Source of the DNA: Bernardetiaceae bacterium
GTDB lineage: Bacteria > Bacteroidota > Bacteroidia > Cytophagales > Thermoflexibacteraceae
Reading direction: 5' to 3'
DNA length: 64,000 nucleotides
Assembly (NCBI GenBank): GCA_025056255.1
Contig: JANWVT010000007.1
Span: 111,571 to 175,570, forward strand
The position numbers and the translations under genes were made by a program. Position 1 is the stretch's first letter, and each line of letters opens with the position of its first letter. Below, one piece after another: positions 1 through 10,499 of this stretch. Under the pieces are notes generated by a model. It had not been told where the DNA came from. It worked only from the letters and a program-made list of their open reading frames with translations, and did no database searches.

Positions 1-3000
1 GCAATACTGTTACGCTGAATGCACAGCCTCCTGTGGTAGGTACAGGCAGATGGACATTTGTTTCAGGTCCGAACGCGGTAACATTCTCTAACGACTTGGA
101 CAGAAACGCCACCGTCAGCGGCTTGACGCAGCCGGGCATTTACACCATCCGCTGGACAGTAACAGGTACGCCTTGCGGCACTAATTTCGATGATCTGCTT
201 ATCCGTGTAGTTACTCCTGCTAATGCAGGGGCAGACATTAGTGTTTGCGGTACGACTAACCCCGTAACGTTGGGTGCTACGGCTGTGGTAGGTCCGGGTA
301 CGGGTACATGGACAGTAGTTTCCGGTCCGAATACACCAACTTTTTCAAGCGCCACGGCTGCTAATGCGCAATTCGGTACGGGCGGCACGTTGCAGGTAGG
401 TACATATGTGTTGCGCTGGCGCGTAACTGGTTCTGCTTGCCCCGACAGCGAAGACTTCGTAACTGTAACCGTTTCGCCTTCTACGATTTCTGCCGGCTCT
501 AACCAGACGCTTTGTTTGGCATCTGCCGCTACAACTACCACTGCCAACCTTTCAGGTACTCCGCCTGTAACAGGCACGGGTACATGGTCGCAGGTAGGCG
601 GTCCTACGTTGCCTGCGGGCAGCATCGCCAACCCCAACAGCCCGAACACAAGCGTGAGCAATTTGGGCGCGGGCATTTACGTATTCCAATGGGCGGTAAC
701 AGGCGCAACCTGCCCCGGCAGTGCGCCTACCGTAACCATTACGGTAGCTGAACCGCCGCGCATCATTACGCCGCCTGTTTCGCCGATTTGTGCAACGGGA
801 ACGACAGCAACCGTAACCGTGAGCGGCAACGTGCCTGTGATAGGAACAGGTACATGGTCGCGGGTATCAGGTCCGGGGGCTGCACCGACGATTTCCGCTT
901 CGGCAAGCGGCGGGGTGAGTACGGCAACATTCAGCGGCTTGGAAGTAGGTACGCACGTATTGCAATGGGCATTCAGCGGAACAGCACCTTGTACCTTCAC
1001 ACCTGCACAAGTTACAGTAACGGTACAGCCGCAACCGACACTTGCAACGGTTACGCCTGCTACACAAAGTGTATGCGCCGACCCTGCATCGGGCTTTGGC
1101 AGTGCAACCCTGACAGGCAGCGTACCTGCGGCGGGCAATACAGGCGCATGGTCGCACAGCGGACCAGGCACACCGACGCTCTCGCCGAGCGGCGCAGGTG
1201 GTAGTACCCTCAACATCAGCAATTTGGCAGTAGGTACGCATACCTTCACATGGACAATTACCAACAGTTGCGGTGTATCAACTGCATCGGCAACCGTAAC
1301 GGTGAATCCGACCAACCCGCTTGCTGCCATTACTGCGCCGCCTGCCACTACGATTTGCGGCACGCCTACCGGTACGATTAACCTGACGGCAAATGCACCT
1401 GTAACGGGTACAGGTACATGGACACGTATTTCGGGTCCGGGCGCGGCACCTGCTTTTGCACCTAACGCCAACAGTGCAAGCGTTGCCATCAGTGGACTTG
1501 CAGTAGGCACACATCGCTTCCAGTGGGCACTAACCAACCCTGCTTGCCCTGCTAATAACAGCGCGGCAACTATTGATATTACCGTTATTCCATCAGACCC
1601 CGTAGCGGCGATTGTTTCTGCACCTACTTCCGATGTCTGCACCACAGGCACAACAGGTTTGGGCAGTGTGAATCTGGCAGGCAACGTGCCAACTTCCGGA
1701 ACAGGCACATGGTCGCGGGTTTCAGGACCGGGAACGGCAACGCTGGCAACAAGCGGCGCGGCAGGCGAAAACGCTACTTTCTCTAACTTGCAACCGGGCT
1801 TGCATACGTTCCAATGGACAATCAGCAATGCCGTTTGCGGTACTACTACATCGGCACAAGTTACCATCCGCATTGTAGAACGCGATGCAATAGCAGCTAT
1901 TGACCCTGCACCTGCCAACGTCTGCGCCGACCCTGCTACCAATCGCGGAACAGTAACGCTCAACGGCAACGTTCCGACAAGTGGCACGGGCACTTGGACA
2001 CGCCAAAGCGGTCCGGGCACGTTCACGCTGGTAACGGCAGGCACGGGCGGCAGACAAGCCACTTTCAGCGACTTGCAAGTAGGTACGCATGTGTTCCGCT
2101 GGACAATCAATAATCCGGCTTGCGGTACTACTTTCGCCGAAGTAAGCGTTACCGTGCAGCAGCCAACGCCTGTGGCAACCATTACGGGCAATTTGAATGT
2201 TTGTGCAAGCGACCCGACTGGAACTTTGGGCTCAACCATTCTGGCAGGCAACAACAGCTATGTTGGCACCGGTACATGGACGCGTATTGGCGGCACAGGC
2301 GATGCAACGGCATTAGCCATCACTATTGGCGGCACAAACAACAACGTGGCAACTATTACGGGCATGGGCGTCGGTACGCACGTGTTCCAGTGGGAAATGA
2401 CCAACGGCGTATGTCCGCCGACTTCTGCTCAGGTAACAGTAACCGTGAATCGCAACAATCCACAGGCAGATATTGTAGGCGCAAATCCCACAGTTTGCAC
2501 CGACCCCGTAACCAATTTGGCGCAAATCACCCTGACGGCTAATGAACCTGTTGTAGGTACGGGCACATGGACGCGCACAGGCGGCACTGCCGACGGTACA
2601 GGTGTTGCCATTGCAGCTTCTACCACAGGCACAGGCAACGCCATTGCCAACATTACGGGCATGCAGCCGGGTACGCATATTTTCCGCTATACCCTCACCA
2701 GCGGTTGCGGCACAACCTTTGACGAAATCACTGTAACGGTGAATCCTTCTAATCCGCCCGCAGCAATTGCTACTGCACCCGGTACGGTATGTACTGACCC
2801 TACAACAGGCAGAGCTACTATTACATTGACGGGCAATGAGCCGCGCACCGGCACCGGCACATGGACACGTGTAGGTGGCTCCGGCGACCCGACAGGGCAT
2901 GCCATCAATACATCAGGTACTTTCGGCAGAGTGGCAACTATTACAGGTTTGCTACCCGGACAACACATCTTCCAGTGGCAACTGACCAACAGTTGTGGCA

Positions 3001-6000
3001 CAAGCTCTACCACCTTTACGGTAAATGTAGAGCAGTCTAATCCATTGGCTGCCATTATTTCAACTGTCAATAGCGTATGTACCGACCCTGCCACGCAGCG
3101 GGCAAACATAACCCTGCAAGGCAACACGCCTATTACGCCGGGTTCAGGCACGTGGTCATACACGGGCGGAACGGGCAGCACGGCGGATATGGTCATCAGC
3201 ACGCCTAATAACCCGACCGCTAATATTTCAGGCTTGCAAGTCGGTACGTATCAGTTTACATGGACGCTGACTAACAGTTGCGGCACCAGCAGTGCTTCTG
3301 TAACTGTAACGGTGAATCCTTCCAACCCTGTGGCAAATGCGGGCGCAGATGCTACCCGCTGCGATGCCCCGGGCGGTGCTTCCATTACCTTGACCGGTAA
3401 TGCACCGATTTCAGGTACAGGCACATGGACGCGCACAGGCGGCACAGGTTCACCGACAGGCGTAATCATCACACCGACAAGTACAACCTCTGCCAACGTA
3501 ACAGGCATGGGCGTCGGTACGCATGAGTTCACATGGACGCTGACCAATGGTTGCGGCACTACTTCTGACGTAATGATTGTAACCGTATTGCCAACCAATC
3601 CACCTGCCAATGCCGGACCGAATCAGGCAGTTTGTACCGATTTGGCAACAGGCAGAGCTTCCGCCACGCTAACGGGTAATGCGCCGATTGTAGGTACTGG
3701 CACGTGGGCACGGGTAGGCGGCACGGGCAACCCTGCGGGTATTGTGCTGAATCAAGTGGGCAACGTGTTGAATGTCAGCAATATGCTACCCGGTACGCAT
3801 ATTTTTGAGTGGACATTGACAAGCCCAAGTTGCGGTAGCAGCAGCAGCCTCGTTACTGTGTTTGTCAATGAGTCCAATCCTTTGGCAGCCATTACAACCA
3901 CACCGCCATCGCCCGATGTATGTGCGGATGAGATAACCAATTTGGGTGCTGTAACGCTCACCGGCAATGCACCTAACAGCGGCAGCGGTACATGGACGCG
4001 CATCGGTGGCACAGGTAGCACTTCTTCTATGAGCCTCAACATAGTAGGCACAACGCTGAATGCAACAGGCTTGGGCGTAGGTACACATACCTTTGAATGG
4101 CGTTTCACAAGTCCTTGTGGCAGTTCGGCAGCCACTTACACGGTAAATGTGATTCGTCAGAATCCACCGGCAACGGCAACCGCAGCCGCAACGCAAGTAT
4201 GCGCCGATGCGGCAACCTTGCAAGGAACGGTAAATCTGATAGGCAATGCACCGCTTTCGGGCATTGGCACATGGACGCGCACTGCCGGCACTGGCACTTT
4301 CACCATCACCAACCCGAATAGTCCGAATACCGATGTAACAGGGCTGGCAGTCGGAACGCATACTTTCCAATGGACACTGACCAACGGTGCTTGTACTTCT
4401 ACCAGTGCTACTGTAACCGTAACCGTTGTGCGTCCAAATCCTGTGGCTACTGCTGCGGCAGCGTCAACCTCTGTTTGCGCCGATGCAACAACCGATTTGG
4501 GAACTGTACAACTGATTGGCAATGCCCCTGTATCTGGTACAGGCACATGGGAACGCACAGGCGGCACAGGTGCATTTGGCAGCATGACTATTGTTGACCC
4601 GAACAATGCCACCACTAATGTAACAGGTTTGGGTGTAGGCACGCACACTTTCCGCTGGGTATTGGCAAACGGTGTTTGCGGAACTACTCAGGCAAGTGTA
4701 ACCGTTACGGTGGTTCGTCCGAATGACCCTGCTACTGCTTCGGCGGCAGTTTCTACTATCTGTGCCGATGCAGGTACGGGTCTGGGTACAGCCAACCTGA
4801 CCGGTAATGCACCGGCAAGCGGCAGCGGTACATGGACGCGGGTAGGTGGCACAGGCAGCGCGGCAAGCATGATTATTTCCGCTTCCGGACCGGGCGGCAG
4901 TTTGGCAACTATTACAGGCTTGGGCATAGGCACGCATACTTTCCGCTGGACGCTGACCAATGGTGTATGTGGAAGCACCCAAGCCGATGTTACGGTAACG
5001 GTAAATGCGCCTAATCCGACTCCTGTTATTACAGGCACACTGAATGTTTGTGCCAATCCAACGCTGGGTGAAACCGTGCTGACCGGCACAGAACCTGCTC
5101 CGGGCGGAACAGGTACATGGTCAAGAGTGGGTGGAACAGGTGATGCAACATCCATGATTATCGCGCCAAGCGGAACAGGTGGTCGCGTGGCAACCATCAC
5201 CGGCTTGGGTGAAGGCACGCATATATTTGAGTGGCGACTGAGCAATACGGGTTGCCCTGCCACAGCGACGACAGTAACAGTTACCGTAACCCGTCCAAAT
5301 CCTGCGGCGACAGCCTCGGCAGTAGCCACTACCGTTTGCGCCGATGCAGGCACAGGTTTGGGCACTGTATCGCTGGTAGGCAGTGCAGTAGTAAGCGGCA
5401 GCGGTACATGGACGCGGGTAGGCGGTACAGGCAACTTTGCGGCGATGTCTATTGTCAATGCCAACAGTCCGAATACGGATGTTAATGGCTTGGGCGAAGG
5501 CACGCACATCTTCCGCTGGACAGTAGCCAATGGCGTATGCGGTACAACAAGTGCGGACGTAACGGTAACAATTGTTCGTCCGAACCCTGCTGCAACGGCT
5601 GCGGCAGTAGCTACCGTAGTGTGTGCCGACCCTGCCACAGGTCTGGGTACTGTGAGCTTGCAAGGCAACGCTCCTGTATCAGGCACGGGTACATGGACGC
5701 GGGTAGGCGGTACAGGCAGCGCAGCAAGCATGAGCATTGCCAATGCCAACAGTCCGAATACGGATGTGAGCGGCTTAGGTGCAGGTACGCACATTTTCCG
5801 CTGGACATTAGCCAATGGCGTATGCGGCACGACAACGGCAGATATTACCGTAACTATTACCGCACCCAATCCGCCTGCTGCTATTACAGCTACACAAACC
5901 ACCGTTTGCGCCGATGTGGCAACCAACTTGGGCACTGTAACCCTGAACGGAACAGTACCGGTTTCAGGTACAGGTACGTGGACACGCACAGGCGGCAGCG

Positions 6001-9000
6001 GCAGCGCAGCAGCCATGGTGATTACCTTAGGCGGCACGGGCAACAGCCAAGCAACTATTTCAGGTTTGGGCGTAGGTACGCACATTTTCCAATGGACATT
6101 GAGCAACGGCATTTGCGGAACAACCGCTGCCACCATCACCATTACCGTAGCCAGCCCAATTGTAGATATTGGACCTGACCAAACACTTTGTGCCAATCCT
6201 TCGGGAACGGCTGACTTTACCCTGACAGGACCTGTGCCTGTGTTGGGAACTACCTCATGGCAGCGCGTAGGCGGCACAGGCAGCGGTTCGGTTATCATCA
6301 GCACTTCGGGCGTATCAGGTAGCATAGCCACCGTAACGGGCATGGGACCGGGTACGCACATCATCCGCTACACCATCACAGGTAGCCCTTGCGGAACAAT
6401 TCAGGACGAAGTAATCCTGACCGTAGTGCCAAGCGTAATTTCAGCAGGTGCAGACCAAACCGTTTGTTTGCCGACGGGCGCAAGTACAACCGATATTATC
6501 TTGACAGGAACGAATCCGATTGCCGGTACAGGCAACTGGTTGCGTGTAGGCGGCACAGGTTCAGGAAGTCCTGTACTAACCCCCTCCGGTCCGGGTAACA
6601 GCCAAGTAAGCATTACGGGCATGGGTGCCGGAACGCATATTTTTGAGTACAGCATCACAGGTAGCCCTTGTGCACCTGCGGCAGCCCGCGTAACCATTAC
6701 CGTAGGTAACTCGGCATCTCCTGCGGGTGCAGGTGCAGACCAAAACCTCTGCAATACAACAACAGGTACGCTGAGTGCCATTCCTGCGGTGGGCGGTACA
6801 GGTCGCTGGACACAGGTTTCCGGTCCGAACACGGCATCTATTGCCAATCCTTTGCAGGCAAATACGCCAATTACAGGACTGGTGCCCGGTACCTATGTAT
6901 TCCGTTGGTCTATTACGGGCGGCTCTTGTCCCGATTCGTATGACGATGTAACCGTAAACGTAGCAGCTCCTGCCAATGCCGGACCCGACCAAGCACTTTG
7001 TCAGGCAACAACCGTAACCATGGCAGCTAACGACCCTGTAAATGGACGCGGCACATGGCGACAAATCAGCGGACCTAATGCGGCGCGCATTGATGACCCT
7101 GCCAATCCAAGAACAACTATTGCAGGCTTGCGCCCGGGTACTTATACTTTCCGCTGGACAATCACGGGCAACGGCTGCCCTGAGACTTCCGATGACGTGG
7201 TTATTGCCGTCAGTGCGCCTGCGGTGGCAGGTCCTGCACAAACCGTCTGCGTAGGCACGGAAGTACGCCTTGCTGCCGAACCTGTGGCAGTGGGTACAGG
7301 TCGCTGGACGCAAGTAGAGGGTCCTGCGGCAACTATCAGCAACCCTACTTCGCCTAATGCGACACTGGGAAGCCTTGCACCGGGCAACTACCGCTTCCGC
7401 TGGACAATCACGGGCGGCGACTGCAACCCGGGCAGCAGCGATGAGGTAAGCATTACCGTTGTAGGCATCACGGCAGCAGAGCGTCAGGCAACTGTCAGCG
7501 ATGTTGAGTATAGCACTTGCCCGAATGAAATTCCAAGCAACGTAACTATTACCGTATCGCCGACCCGTGCGGGCGTTCGCTACGAACTGCGCAATGGTTC
7601 AACCGTGTTGGCAAGTGCTTTGGGTAACGACGGCACCGTGCGCTTCACCATCCCTGCACCTACTGCCAACCGTGAACTGACCGTAGTAGCCATAGCATCT
7701 GCTAACGGCGTAACCTGTCCGGAAGTAGAATTGACCGACCGCGCAGTGATTACCGCTCGTCCTTGCCCGCCCCCTCCGGTAACAGACCGTCCGGTAATTG
7801 GTGTGGCGAAACAGGCATTGCCTGCTGTACGTCAGGTAAACGGTGCGTTCCATATCCCGATTGTGATTACGGTGCGCAACTACGGCAACGTACCGCTCAC
7901 CAATATTACCGTATCGGATGATATGACCAATGTATTCCCTGCACCGGCGCGTTACAGCATTGTGCGTCAGCCGACTACGACAGGCTCGTTGGTAGCCAAT
8001 CCGCAATTTGACGGCACTGCCGCGCAGCCCAATCTGGTAATAGGCGGCAGATTAGAGCCGGGTGAATCTCAGACTGCCACTTTTGTAGTTAGCCTGATTC
8101 CAAATCGTGCCACAGGTCCGTTCTTCAACACAGCTATTGCGGAAGGCTCGCATAACACCACCCGTGTGCGCGATATTTCGGTGGACGGACAAAATCCTGA
8201 CCCGAACTTTGACGGCGACCCGCGTGAAACCAGTCCAACAATTATTCAGGTGCCGCAACCTGCTAACCGCGCACCCATTGCAGTGGATGACCTGTTTACC
8301 GTACAAGGTTGTAGCGAAAACAATAGCGGCAACATCTTAGCCAACGACCGCGACCCTGATGAGGATGAGTTAGTGGCAACTGTTGTAACCAATGCAACAA
8401 CCCGCCGCGGTGGACGCATCAGCATTGCTGCCAACGGTACGATTAGCTATACGCCAGCCTTTGGTTTCACGGGAACGGATGAGTTTACTTACGAAGTTTG
8501 CGACCGCGTAACCCCGCCGCTCTGCTCACGTGCGACGATTACTTTCAATGTAACGGCTTGTCCGAATCGTCCGCCGCGTGCACCGGATATTACCCTGACC
8601 ACCGACAACTGCACCAACATTGACCAAGTGCTGGAAATTCCGTTGGTAGATGCAGATGGCGACCCCGTGCGCGTAACCGTTATCTCTGATTTGGTAACGC
8701 CGCTGCGCGGCATCTTGAACCTCTCTGCTACGGGCAGACTGACCTACCGCCCAGCGTTGAATGCACAAGGACAAGAGCGCATTACCTACCAAGTATGCGA
8801 CAATCGCAACCCTGCGCTGTGTGCTACGGGAACCATCTTTATCAATGTATTCCTCTGCACCAACCAGCCGCCTGTGGTAACGCCGCGCCGCGAAAACACT
8901 GACAACTGTACCGAAATCAGAGGCAGCGTGTTGCAAAACGTAACCGACCCGAACGGCGACCGCGTATCGGTGCGTGCCGTAACGGGGGCGCGCTCTAAAA

Positions 9001-9440
9001 ACGGCGGTGTGTTCTCTATCAGTGCAGACGGTAGCTTTATCTATACGCCGCCGCAAGGATTCACCGGACAGGATGAGTTTACCTATACTGTTTGCGACAA
9101 TGGCAATCCGTTGAGCAAGTGTACGGAAGGTAAAGTGGTGGTAGATGTGTTGCAATGTCGTCAGGTATTCATCCCACGCGGTTTCTCACCCAACGGCGAC
9201 GGTGTAAATGATAAGTTTGAGATTCTGGGCGCCGACCGCTACGACATCCACTTGCGTGTGTACAACCGCTGGGGCAACCTTGTGTTTGAAGACGAACATT
9301 ACAAAAACACATGGGACGGCACAGCGCAAGGCATTGGCATCGTTATCGGCGAAAAAGTGCCGGACGGTACATACTACTTCATCGTAGACCTGCGCGACGG
9401 CAGCAAACCCATAGTGGACTTCTTAACCATTCAGCGATAA
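1..9440 (+). CDS. Giant T9SS-secreted repeat adhesin (SprB-like), 5' end outside window
   Basis: The reading frame is open from base 3, so the gene begins before the window; about 3145 residues are visible. By repeat layout it is a cell-surface adhesin of the kind used in gliding or attachment. Residues 1 to about 2486 hold 27 recognisable Ig/PKD-like repeats of about 80 residues, each with a GTGTW-type motif, a GTHxFxW-type motif and usually two cysteines. Then come a DUF11-like segment (about 2600-2700), three cadherin-like Ig domains (about 2755-3050, with AxDDxF and FTGxDEFTYxVCD motifs) and a C-terminal sorting domain (about 3054-3145) with FSPNGDGVND and YNRWGNLVFE, typical of type B (CHU_C) cargo of the type IX secretion system. 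A PorP/SprF-like gene follows, as in sprB-sprF. A hairpin lies after the stop. The ligand and the specific name are not known. Confidence 0.9.
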   Translation, partial: NTVTLNAQPPVVGTGRWTFVSGPNAVTFSNDLDRNATVSGLTQPGIYTIRWTVTGTPCGTNFDDLLIRVVTPANAGADISVCGTTNPVTLGATAVVGPGTGTWTVVSGPNTPTFSSATAANAQFGTGGTLQVGTYVLRWRVTGSACPDSEDFVTVTVSPSTISAGSNQTLCLASAATTTTANLSGTPPVTGTGTWSQVGGPTLPAGSIANPNSPNTSVSNLGAGIYVFQWAVTGATCPGSAPTVTITVAEPPRIITPPVSPICATGTTATVTVSGNVPVIGTGTWSRVSGPGAAPTISASASGGVSTATFSGLEVGTHVLQWAFSGTAPCTFTPAQVTVTVQPQPTLATVTPATQSVCADPASGFGSATLTGSVPAAGNTGAWSHSGPGTPTLSPSGAGGSTLNISNLAVGTHTFTWTITNSCGVSTASATVTVNPTNPLAAITAPPATTICGTPTGTINLTANAPVTGTGTWTRISGPGAAPAFAPNANSASVAISGLAVGTHRFQWALTNPACPANNSAATIDITVIPSDPVAAIVSAPTSDVCTTGTTGLGSVNLAGNVPTSGTGTWSRVSGPGTATLATSGAAGENATFSNLQPGLHTFQWTISNAVCGTTTSAQVTIRIVERDAIAAIDPAPANVCADPATNRGTVTLNGNVPTSGTGTWTRQSGPGTFTLVTAGTGGRQATFSDLQVGTHVFRWTINNPACGTTFAEVSVTVQQPTPVATITGNLNVCASDPTGTLGSTILAGNNSYVGTGTWTRIGGTGDATALAITIGGTNNNVATITGMGVGTHVFQWEMTNGVCPPTSAQVTVTVNRNNPQADIVGANPTVCTDPVTNLAQITLTANEPVVGTGTWTRTGGTADGTGVAIAASTTGTGNAIANITGMQPGTHIFRYTLTSGCGTTFDEITVTVNPSNPPAAIATAPGTVCTDPTTGRATITLTGNEPRTGTGTWTRVGGSGDPTGHAINTSGTFGRVATITGLLPGQHIFQWQLTNSCGTSSTTFTVNVEQSNPLAAIISTVNSVCTDPATQRANITLQGNTPITPGSGTWSYTGGTGSTADMVISTPNNPTANISGLQVGTYQFTWTLTNSCGTSSASVTVTVNPSNPVANAGADATRCDAPGGASITLTGNAPISGTGTWTRTGGTGSPTGVIITPTSTTSANVTGMGVGTHEFTWTLTNGCGTTSDVMIVTVLPTNPPANAGPNQAVCTDLATGRASATLTGNAPIVGTGTWARVGGTGNPAGIVLNQVGNVLNVSNMLPGTHIFEWTLTSPSCGSSSSLVTVFVNESNPLAAITTTPPSPDVCADEITNLGAVTLTGNAPNSGSGTWTRIGGTGSTSSMSLNIVGTTLNATGLGVGTHTFEWRFTSPCGSSAATYTVNVIRQNPPATATAAATQVCADAATLQGTVNLIGNAPLSGIGTWTRTAGTGTFTITNPNSPNTDVTGLAVGTHTFQWTLTNGACTSTSATVTVTVVRPNPVATAAAASTSVCADATTDLGTVQLIGNAPVSGTGTWERTGGTGAFGSMTIVDPNNATTNVTGLGVGTHTFRWVLANGVCGTTQASVTVTVVRPNDPATASAAVSTICADAGTGLGTANLTGNAPASGSGTWTRVGGTGSAASMIISASGPGGSLATITGLGIGTHTFRWTLTNGVCGSTQADVTVTVNAPNPTPVITGTLNVCANPTLGETVLTGTEPAPGGTGTWSRVGGTGDATSMIIAPSGTGGRVATITGLGEGTHIFEWRLSNTGCPATATTVTVTVTRPNPAATASAVATTVCADAGTGLGTVSLVGSAVVSGSGTWTRVGGTGNFAAMSIVNANSPNTDVNGLGEGTHIFRWTVANGVCGTTSADVTVTIVRPNPAATAAAVATVVCADPATGLGTVSLQGNAPVSGTGTWTRVGGTGSAASMSIANANSPNTDVSGLGAGTHIFRWTLANGVCGTTTADITVTITAPNPPAAITATQTTVCADVATNLGTVTLNGTVPVSGTGTWTRTGGSGSAAAMVITLGGTGNSQATISGLGVGTHIFQWTLSNGICGTTAATITITVASPIVDIGPDQTLCANPSGTADFTLTGPVPVLGTTSWQRVGGTGSGSVIISTSGVSGSIATVTGMGPGTHIIRYTITGSPCGTIQDEVILTVVPSVISAGADQTVCLPTGASTTDIILTGTNPIAGTGNWLRVGGTGSGSPVLTPSGPGNSQVSITGMGAGTHIFEYSITGSPCAPAAARVTITVGNSASPAGAGADQNLCNTTTGTLSAIPAVGGTGRWTQVSGPNTASIANPLQANTPITGLVPGTYVFRWSITGGSCPDSYDDVTVNVAAPANAGPDQALCQATTVTMAANDPVNGRGTWRQISGPNAARIDDPANPRTTIAGLRPGTYTFRWTITGNGCPETSDDVVIAVSAPAVAGPAQTVCVGTEVRLAAEPVAVGTGRWTQVEGPAATISNPTSPNATLGSLAPGNYRFRWTITGGDCNPGSSDEVSITVVGITAAERQATVSDVEYSTCPNEIPSNVTITVSPTRAGVRYELRNGSTVLASALGNDGTVRFTIPAPTANRELTVVAIASANGVTCPEVELTDRAVITARPCPPPPVTDRPVIGVAKQALPAVRQVNGAFHIPIVITVRNYGNVPLTNITVSDDMTNVFPAPARYSIVRQPTTTGSLVANPQFDGTAAQPNLVIGGRLEPGESQTATFVVSLIPNRATGPFFNTAIAEGSHNTTRVRDISVDGQNPDPNFDGDPRETSPTIIQVPQPANRAPIAVDDLFTVQGCSENNSGNILANDRDPDEDELVATVVTNATTRRGGRISIAANGTISYTPAFGFTGTDEFTYEVCDRVTPPLCSRATITFNVTACPNRPPRAPDITLTTDNCTNIDQVLEIPLVDADGDPVRVTVISDLVTPLRGILNLSATGRLTYRPALNAQGQERITYQVCDNRNPALCATGTIFINVFLCTNQPPVVTPRRENTDNCTEIRGSVLQNVTDPNGDRVSVRAVTGARSKNGGVFSISADGSFIYTPPQGFTGQDEFTYTVCDNGNPLSKCTEGKVVVDVLQCRQVFIPRGFSPNGDGVNDKFEILGADRYDIHLRVYNRWGNLVFEDEHYKNTWDGTAQGIGIVIGEKVPDGTYYFIVDLRDGSKPIVDFLTIQR

Positions 9441-9459
9441 TTCAAACATGCCTTTCGGC

Positions 9460-9492
9460 AAACCTGACGGGTTTTCAAAGCCCGTCAGGTTT
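9460..9492 (+). terminator. Perfect 12-bp hairpin after the adhesin gene
   Basis: AAACCTGACGGG is followed by a 9-base loop and its exact reverse complement. It lies 20 bases after the adhesin stop and 38 bases before the PorP-like start. It may reduce read-through, so the porP-like gene could receive only part of the adhesin transcript. Similar hairpins occur at 38239-38271 and 27396-27424. Confidence 0.6.
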
Positions 9493-9529
9493 CGCAAGGA
9501 GGGCAAATCCATAAAACCAAGAGCAAGCC

Positions 9530-10462
9530 ATGAAAAAAACGCTACTCTTTTTATTCTTTCTTGCTGTTAGCCTACCCGTATGGGCGCAACAAGACCCTAT
9601 GTACACGCAGTACATGTTTAATGGGCTGGTATTAAATCCAGCTTATGCAGGCAGCCGCGAGGCAATCAACATTACCGCGCTGCATCGCACGCAGTGGGTA
9701 GGTATTCCCGGCGCACCTACTACCACTACATTGTCAGCGCACGCACCCGTCAAAAAAGACAACATCGGCTTGGGGTTAATCCTCGTCAACGACCGCATCG
9801 GCGTTACGGAAACCAACAACGTGGGTTTTAACTATGCCTACATGCTCAAAATGCGTAAAGGCATCTTATCGCTGGGCTTGCAGGCTTCGGTGATGCAATA
9901 CCGCGCCGATTTTGCTTCGGTGATTCATAACTTTTCCCCCGATGTGTTTGACCCTTCGTTTGCTTCGGTAGTGAATCGCTGGCTGCCTAATTTTGGAACA
10001 GGTGTGTACTATCGCACCAATAAATTTTATGCAGGTTTGTCCATTCCCAACATCCTGACCAATAACCTCAACGGGGAAACCAACATCGCTTTTATTGGTA
10101 GCAACCGTGCTAGGCAATATCGCCACGCATTTTTTACCTCAGGCTATGTGTTTGACGTAACAAAAGGCTTGAAATTGAAGCCTTCGTTCCTGCTCAAATA
10201 TGTGGATGGCGCACCTTTGGAAATAGACCTGAATGCCAACTTGTGGCTCTACGATATGTTTGCCGTAGGTCTTTCTTATCGTTCGTTTGATTCCATTGAT
10301 GCCCTGTTTGAATTTCAGGTAACGCCGCAACTTTCCTTGGGCTATGCCTATGACTATACGCTTACGCCGCTTGGCAGATATACCTCCGGTACACACGAAA
10401 TTATGATTCGCTACGAGTTTGGTTTTGGCAAGTCGCGCATCATCACGCCGCGCTATTTTTAA
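9530..10462 (+). CDS. PorP/SprF family type IX secretion outer-membrane protein
   Basis: A 310-residue protein with a clear signal peptide (cleavage near VWAQQ, residue 20) followed by QDPMYTQYMFNGLVLNPAYAG, the N-terminal signature of the PorP/SprF family. The rest has alternating aromatic strands consistent with an outer-membrane beta-barrel. Members of this family are needed for secretion or surface attachment of proteins carrying type B sorting domains and are usually encoded just downstream of their cargo, as here. The ATG at 9530 is directly followed by the signal peptide. The next gene begins 37 bases after the stop. The family call is secure; its pairing with the adjacent adhesin is inferred from position. 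Confidence 0.88.
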   Translation: MKKTLLFLFFLAVSLPVWAQQDPMYTQYMFNGLVLNPAYAGSREAINITALHRTQWVGIPGAPTTTTLSAHAPVKKDNIGLGLILVNDRIGVTETNNVGFNYAYMLKMRKGILSLGLQASVMQYRADFASVIHNFSPDVFDPSFASVVNRWLPNFGTGVYYRTNKFYAGLSIPNILTNNLNGETNIAFIGSNRARQYRHAFFTSGYVFDVTKGLKLKPSFLLKYVDGAPLEIDLNANLWLYDMFAVGLSYRSFDSIDALFEFQVTPQLSLGYAYDYTLTPLGRYTSGTHEIMIRYEFGFGKSRIITPRYF

Positions 10463-10499
10463 ACCAATCCCCAATCGTCAATCCTCAATCGCAAATCTT

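Noticed and set aside
677..2254. 525-codon open frame on the minus strand inside the adhesin gene
   Set aside because: The repetitive adhesin codons leave long stop-free frames on the other strand; no protein-like features are seen, and similar shadow frames occur at 4688-6364.
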